Origin: Pseudomonadota bacterium
Lineage (GTDB): Bacteria; Pseudomonadota; Gammaproteobacteria; Steroidobacterales; Steroidobacteraceae
Direction: 5' to 3'
Length of the DNA stretch: 19,018 nt
NCBI GenBank assembly: GCA_021850555.1
Contig: JAJZLX010000787.1
Span: forward strand, 1-19,018
The notes beneath the pieces are model-generated. The model was given only the letters and a program-made list of their open reading frames with translations. It searched no databases and was not told the DNA's origin. This document shows positions 15,736 to 19,018 of the stretch, piece after piece. The translations under genes were made by a program, and so were the position numbers. Positions within the stretch are counted from its first letter, which is position 1. Each line of letters opens with the position of its first letter.

Positions 15736-16899
15736 TCAGGTAAATCGTGCTGGGTCGAGAATGTGTGCGGGATCGAACGCCTGCTTCAGGCGCGCGCATA
15801 GAGCCGCGACGCCTGGAGGCTCGGGATGCCGCGCCGGATATGCTTTGCGGACCTCAAGCGGGGCGCGCAGCAAAGTCGCGTGACCACCGAATGGTTCCAC
15901 GATCGCGCGCACATCCGTCGAGGCGGGCGCTCCCGCCCAAATCAAGGCTCCGGCCCAATCGAAGAGCCAGCAAATACCGCACCCGCTCAGGGCTTTGGCA
16001 AGTTCTGCGGCGCGCGACGGTGCAATGTGCGCTCTCCATACCGTCTCGGCTCCGCGCATGAGCTCGGCATCACGGATGGCACTCCAGAAGGTCTGCGCAG
16101 CATCTTCCGTCATGTGCGCAGCATCACCAAAGTCGGCGAGTCGCTCGCGCATGCGAGCCACGCGTGCACCGACCGACTCAGGGAACCCCTCGAGCCGCAG
16201 GGCCGTTATCCCTGCCCTACCACATTCGGATTGAGCGGGAATATGTGCTGCAGCCGCAACCGCAAAGGGTGACCCCACGGCGTCCGCCATCGCACTGATG
16301 GCTGCAGTGGGCGACAGGCCATACAAGGCGATCGTCGCGGCCGAGTGCGGCCGCGGTACCACCTTGAGTGTCAGCTCGGTGAGGACGGCGATTTGTCCCC
16401 ACGAGCCGGCCATGATTTTCGCTACGTCATATCCCGTCACGTTCTTAACGACTTTGCCACCCGCCTTGAACATCTCGCCCCGGCCGGAAAGGGCTGCGAA
16501 GCCGAGCAGGTGATCGCGTCCAGCTCCGGCGGACACACGTCTGGGACCGGCGATGGCCGCCGCGACGACGCCACCGATCGTGGCCGACCCGCGAGGGTTG
16601 CCGAAGACTGGGCTGAGATCCCAAGGCTCGAAGGCCAGCATCTGGCCGTGGCCCTGCAGCAGCACCTCGAGTTCACGCAGCGGGGTGGCCGGTTTCACCG
16701 TGAGGACGAGCTCCGTGGGGTCATAGGCGACGAGCCCCCGCAGCAGGCTCAAGTCAACGAGGGTGGTCTCGCGGCCCGGAGCTCCCACGTCGCGCAGAGT
16801 ACCCCCCGCCCGGAGCTCGAGCGGGGTGCCCTTCTGCGCCGCGTCGGCTACTAGGGCGCACAGATCCTGCGCGTCGGCGGGGCGGATGACTTCGGTCAC
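15736..16899 (-). CDS. glcE: Glycolate oxidase FAD-binding subunit
   Basis: A 387-residue FAD-binding protein of the PCMH type, the second flavin-type subunit of glycolate oxidase. Conserved pieces include LRAGGTLRDVG near the start of the FAD domain, GNPRGSATIGG (100-110), GPRR (118-121), GRDHLLG and KNVTGYDVAKIMAGS (from about 152). The C-terminus ends PAHILDPARF, the usual form for GlcE and its relatives. The start is taken as GTG 16899 because GAGGG lies five bases upstream, overlapping the glcD stop. Another GTG at 16905 is possible but would have no spacing to that site. The open frame reaches back to 16977 but that part overlaps glcD. Its place between glcD and glcF and the near-overlap on both sides fit a coupled operon. 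It acts only together with GlcD and GlcF. Confidence 0.95.
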   Translation of the reverse strand: MTEVIRPADAQDLCALVADAAQKGTPLELRAGGTLRDVGAPGRETTLVDLSLLRGLVAYDPTELVLTVKPATPLRELEVLLQGHGQMLAFEPWDLSPVFGNPRGSATIGGVVAAAIAGPRRVSAGAGRDHLLGFAALSGRGEMFKAGGKVVKNVTGYDVAKIMAGSWGQIAVLTELTLKVVPRPHSAATIALYGLSPTAAISAMADAVGSPFAVAAAAHIPAQSECGRAGITALRLEGFPESVGARVARMRERLADFGDAAHMTEDAAQTFWSAIRDAELMRGAETVWRAHIAPSRAAELAKALSGCGICWLFDWAGALIWAGAPASTDVRAIVEPFGGHATLLRAPLEVRKAYPARHPEPPGVAALCARLKQAFDPAHILDPARFT

Positions 16900-16907
16900 G
16901 CTCACCC

Positions 16908-18398
16908 TCAGAATCGCGGCAGCTCCGGGAAAGGTAAAGCGCCCTGATGAACGTGCATCCTGCCTAATTCGGCGCAACGGTGAAGCTGCGGAAACATCTT
17001 TCCCGGATTCAGGCGCAAGAGCGGATCAAATGCGCACTTGATCCGCTGCTGATGCGCCAGATCCGTCTTGGTGAACATGATCGGCATCAGATCGCGCTTT
17101 TCAACGCCCACACCATGCTCTCCTGTCAGCACTCCGCCCACCTCGACGCACACCTTCAGGATCTCGGCGCCGAACGCTTCGGCGCGCTCGAGCTCCCCCG
17201 GCGTGTTGGCATTGTAAAGTATCAGCGGGTGGAGGTTGCCGTCGCCGGCGTGGAAGACGTTGGCGACGCGAAGCCCAAAGCGCGCCGAGAGCGCGGCGAT
17301 GCGGCTCAGCACTTCAGCCAACCGGCGGCGGGGAATCGTCCCATCCATGCAGTAGTAATCCGGGGCCAGTCGGCCAACGGCCGGGAACGCCGCCTTGCGG
17401 CCCGCCCAGAACGTCAGGCGCTCACGCTCGTCCGCAGACACGCGCCAGGTTGTGGCGCCCTTGGCGCGAGCGATGCCACCCACCCTTTCAGTGAGCAGTG
17501 TGCATTCTATCGGTGGACCGTCGATCTCGACGATCAGTACCGCCTCGGCGTCGAGCGGATAGCCCGCTGCCACGAATGCCTCAGCGGCATGGGTCGCCGT
17601 TTTGTCCATCATCTCCATCCCCGCCGGAATGATGCCTGCGGCGATGACGGCCGACACGCACTCGGCCGCGGTCGCGATGCTCGGAAATCCGAGCAGAATG
17701 GCGCGCGCACACTCGGGAACGGGCAATATCCGCAGAGTCACTTCTGTGACTACCCCAAGGAGGCCCTCGGAACCGACGAGGAGGCCGAGTAGGTCGAGTC
17801 CGGCGGGCTCGAGGTAACGGCCTCCCAAGCGGACGATTTCACCGTCGGCAAGCACTATCTCTGCACCGAGCACATTGTTCGTCGTCATCCCATACTTCAG
17901 GCAATGGACGCCCCCGGAATTCTCGGCCACGTTGCCGCCCACGGTACAGGCGATTTGACTCGAGGGGTCGGGCGCGAAGTAAAAGCCTTTCGCCGAGACA
18001 GCCTGTGTGACGCCCAGATTAGTGACCCCGGGTTGCACCACCGCCACACGGTCGGTGAAATCGATCTCGAGCACGCGATTCATTCTTGTCAGACCGAGCA
18101 GGACGCCATCGGCTAGGGGCAGTGCGCCGCCGGAAAGCGATGTCCCCGCGCCTCGCGGAACGATCTTCACACCGGTGCGGTGGCACCACGAGAGGACTGC
18201 CGAGACCTGCGCCGTGGTCTCGGGCAGCACCACCACAAGCGGAGGTTGACGATACGCTGTCAGTGCGTCGGTCTCATAGGCCTTGAGTTCGCGGGCATCG
18301 CTAATGACGCCATCGGGAACGATCGCGCTCAACTGCGCGGCGATCGCCCGTTGGCGAGCGACTATCTCCTGATCGATCGGCGGCATGCTCAGCGCCAT
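16908..18398 (-). CDS. glcD: Glycolate oxidase subunit GlcD (FAD-linked)
   Basis: A 496-residue FAD-linked oxidase, close in length to E. coli GlcD (499). It oxidises glycolate, and often D-lactate, to the keto acid. The FAD-binding signature VPRGAGTSLSGGALPL (80-95) is present, with TVGGNVAENSGG (152-163) and GSEGLLG (209-215). The C-terminal domain carries FHAGDGNLHPLI (382-393) and GEHGVGVEKRD (426-436). The ATG at 18398 has GGGAGAG about nine bases upstream; a second ATG at 18386 is less well placed. It is the first gene of the minus-strand unit glcD-glcE-glcF-glcB. A D-lactate or D-2-hydroxyglutarate dehydrogenase role is possible for this family alone. The glcE, glcF and malate synthase neighbours make glycolate by far the best call. 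Confidence 0.96.
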   Translation of the reverse strand: MALSMPPIDQEIVARQRAIAAQLSAIVPDGVISDARELKAYETDALTAYRQPPLVVVLPETTAQVSAVLSWCHRTGVKIVPRGAGTSLSGGALPLADGVLLGLTRMNRVLEIDFTDRVAVVQPGVTNLGVTQAVSAKGFYFAPDPSSQIACTVGGNVAENSGGVHCLKYGMTTNNVLGAEIVLADGEIVRLGGRYLEPAGLDLLGLLVGSEGLLGVVTEVTLRILPVPECARAILLGFPSIATAAECVSAVIAAGIIPAGMEMMDKTATHAAEAFVAAGYPLDAEAVLIVEIDGPPIECTLLTERVGGIARAKGATTWRVSADERERLTFWAGRKAAFPAVGRLAPDYYCMDGTIPRRRLAEVLSRIAALSARFGLRVANVFHAGDGNLHPLILYNANTPGELERAEAFGAEILKVCVEVGGVLTGEHGVGVEKRDLMPIMFTKTDLAHQQRIKCAFDPLLRLNPGKMFPQLHRCAELGRMHVHQGALPFPELPRF

Positions 18399-18524
18399 TT
18401 CTGGACTCTCCCGATTGCGCCACGTGAATGCGAGTCCGTGCGGCTTCGAAGCGATGGACGGGCAATGAAATGGTTGACGCTCCGTGCACCGGCCGCCGAC
18501 GTCATCTCAGCGCCCCTGTGGTCC

Positions 18525-18554
18525 GCAATACCTAGTCCAGCCGTGCCGTACCAA
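18525..18554 (-). promoter_or_regulatory. Possible weak promoter of the glc operon
   Basis: On the minus strand TTGGTA (18554-18549) and TATTGC (18530-18525) are 18 bp apart and lie about 130 bp upstream of glcD. The match to the sigma-70 consensus is weak, especially at -10, so this is only a candidate. No GlcC-type operator was recognised. The AT-rich DNA just beyond may belong to the insertion element. Confidence 0.2.
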
Positions 18555-19018
18555 CGCGTAAATAAATAACGGTATCACGTATTTTGCCTATGTGCTATGC
18601 TGCTTCGGCATGGAGGCTGCGCTTTCCGAGTTGACGCGAAAGCTACGTTCGATCTGGCCACACCTGGACGAGCGCACTCGCCGCCTGATGGCGGCGAATG
18701 AAGCGATGAGCTTGGGCTACGGCGGAGTGTCGCTGGTACACCGGGCGAGCGGCCTGTCGCGCAAAGCGATCCTCAAGGGTATGCGGGAGATCCGTACGGG
18801 CGAAGCGCTGATGCCGGGGCGGATTCGCCGGCCCGGAGCGGGACGAAAGTCCGTTACGGTTTCCGATCCCGAGCTGCTCGAATCTTTGGACAAGATGATA
18901 GAGGGGCACACCCGAGGGGATCCGGAGTCGCCGCTGCGCTGGATCTGCAAAAGCACGCGGGTGATCGCCGGCACCTTGAGCGCGCGTCACCATCCGGTCA
19001 GTCACATGAAGGTGGCGC
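18555..19018 (+). mobile_element. ISAzo13-type insertion element, left end and partial body
   Basis: The transposase start implies that the element's left end lies somewhere upstream of 18610. An abrupt AT-rich patch begins near 18555 (AAATAAATAACGG, then ATCACGTATTTTGCC), which would suit an IS end with its promoter. The right end is outside the window, so inverted repeats and target duplication cannot be compared and the left boundary is approximate. Confidence 0.4.
18610..19018 (+). CDS. ISAzo13-family transposase, N-terminal part (runs off window)
   Basis: An open frame of 136 codons starts at the ATG at 18610 and reaches the right edge with no stop. The sequence shows features of ISAzo13-family transposases. 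These are an N-terminal helix-turn-helix region with LGYGGVSLVHRASGLSRKAI (residues 40-59), a linker RIRRPGAGRKSVT, then DPELLESLDKMIEGHTRGDPESPLRWICKSTR, followed by HPVSHMKVA. The DDE catalytic core would lie beyond the window. No frameshift or stop is seen in the part present. No clear ribosome site precedes the ATG. It is read away from glcD. Confidence 0.9.
   Translation, partial: MEAALSELTRKLRSIWPHLDERTRRLMAANEAMSLGYGGVSLVHRASGLSRKAILKGMREIRTGEALMPGRIRRPGAGRKSVTVSDPELLESLDKMIEGHTRGDPESPLRWICKSTRVIAGTLSARHHPVSHMKVA

Noticed and set aside
15731..15799. Longer start for glcF
   Set aside because: The extra 23 residues lie within the end of glcE, and the E. coli protein begins at the equivalent of 15730.

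Overview
This window looks like chromosomal DNA from a high-GC proteobacterium. The evidence is a TonB-dependent outer-membrane receptor, several Tat-exported periplasmic enzymes, a glcDEF plus malate synthase G operon and an ISAzo13-type transposase. The exact lineage cannot be fixed from the sequence. A gammaproteobacterium of the Steroidobacter/Nevskia kind, or a sphingomonad-like organism, would fit the receptor- and hydrolase-rich style, but this is inference.

Left part (1-9799) is a catabolic uptake locus. On the minus strand are the first 41 codons of a CocE/NonD-type hydrolase that runs off the left edge, and a small KdgF-like cupin. Divergent from these, on the plus strand, comes a TonB-dependent receptor. 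It is followed by two tandem, closely related CocE/NonD-family hydrolases, an ACMSD-type amidohydrolase, a YciI-family protein and a fumarylacetoacetate-hydrolase (FAH) family enzyme. The gaps between the plus-strand genes are short (12-63 bp), which suggests one transcription unit. The two CocE proteins and the unrelated amidohydrolase carry almost the same twin-arginine leader. The likely scheme, which is inferred, is that the receptor brings an unknown ester, amide or aromatic compound through the outer membrane. The exported hydrolases and the amidohydrolase then cut it in the periplasm, and YciI, FAH and possibly the cupin finish the work in the cytoplasm.

Middle part (9800-12253) holds about 1.1 kb without a recognisable gene, with inverted repeats near both ends and a perfect 10-bp hairpin inside, so it may be a decayed insertion. 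Next is a ketopantoate-reductase family gene on the plus strand and a 308-bp gap with a terminator-like hairpin between it and the convergent glc operon.

Right part (12254-18398) is a minus-strand operon read in the order glcD, glcE, glcF, glcB: the three subunits of glycolate oxidase, then malate synthase G. Together they turn glycolate into glyoxylate and condense it with acetyl-CoA to malate. No glcG, glcA or glcC regulator is present. Upstream of glcD, divergently oriented, an ISAzo13-family transposase begins at 18610 and runs off the right edge. No tRNA, rRNA or CRISPR array was seen.
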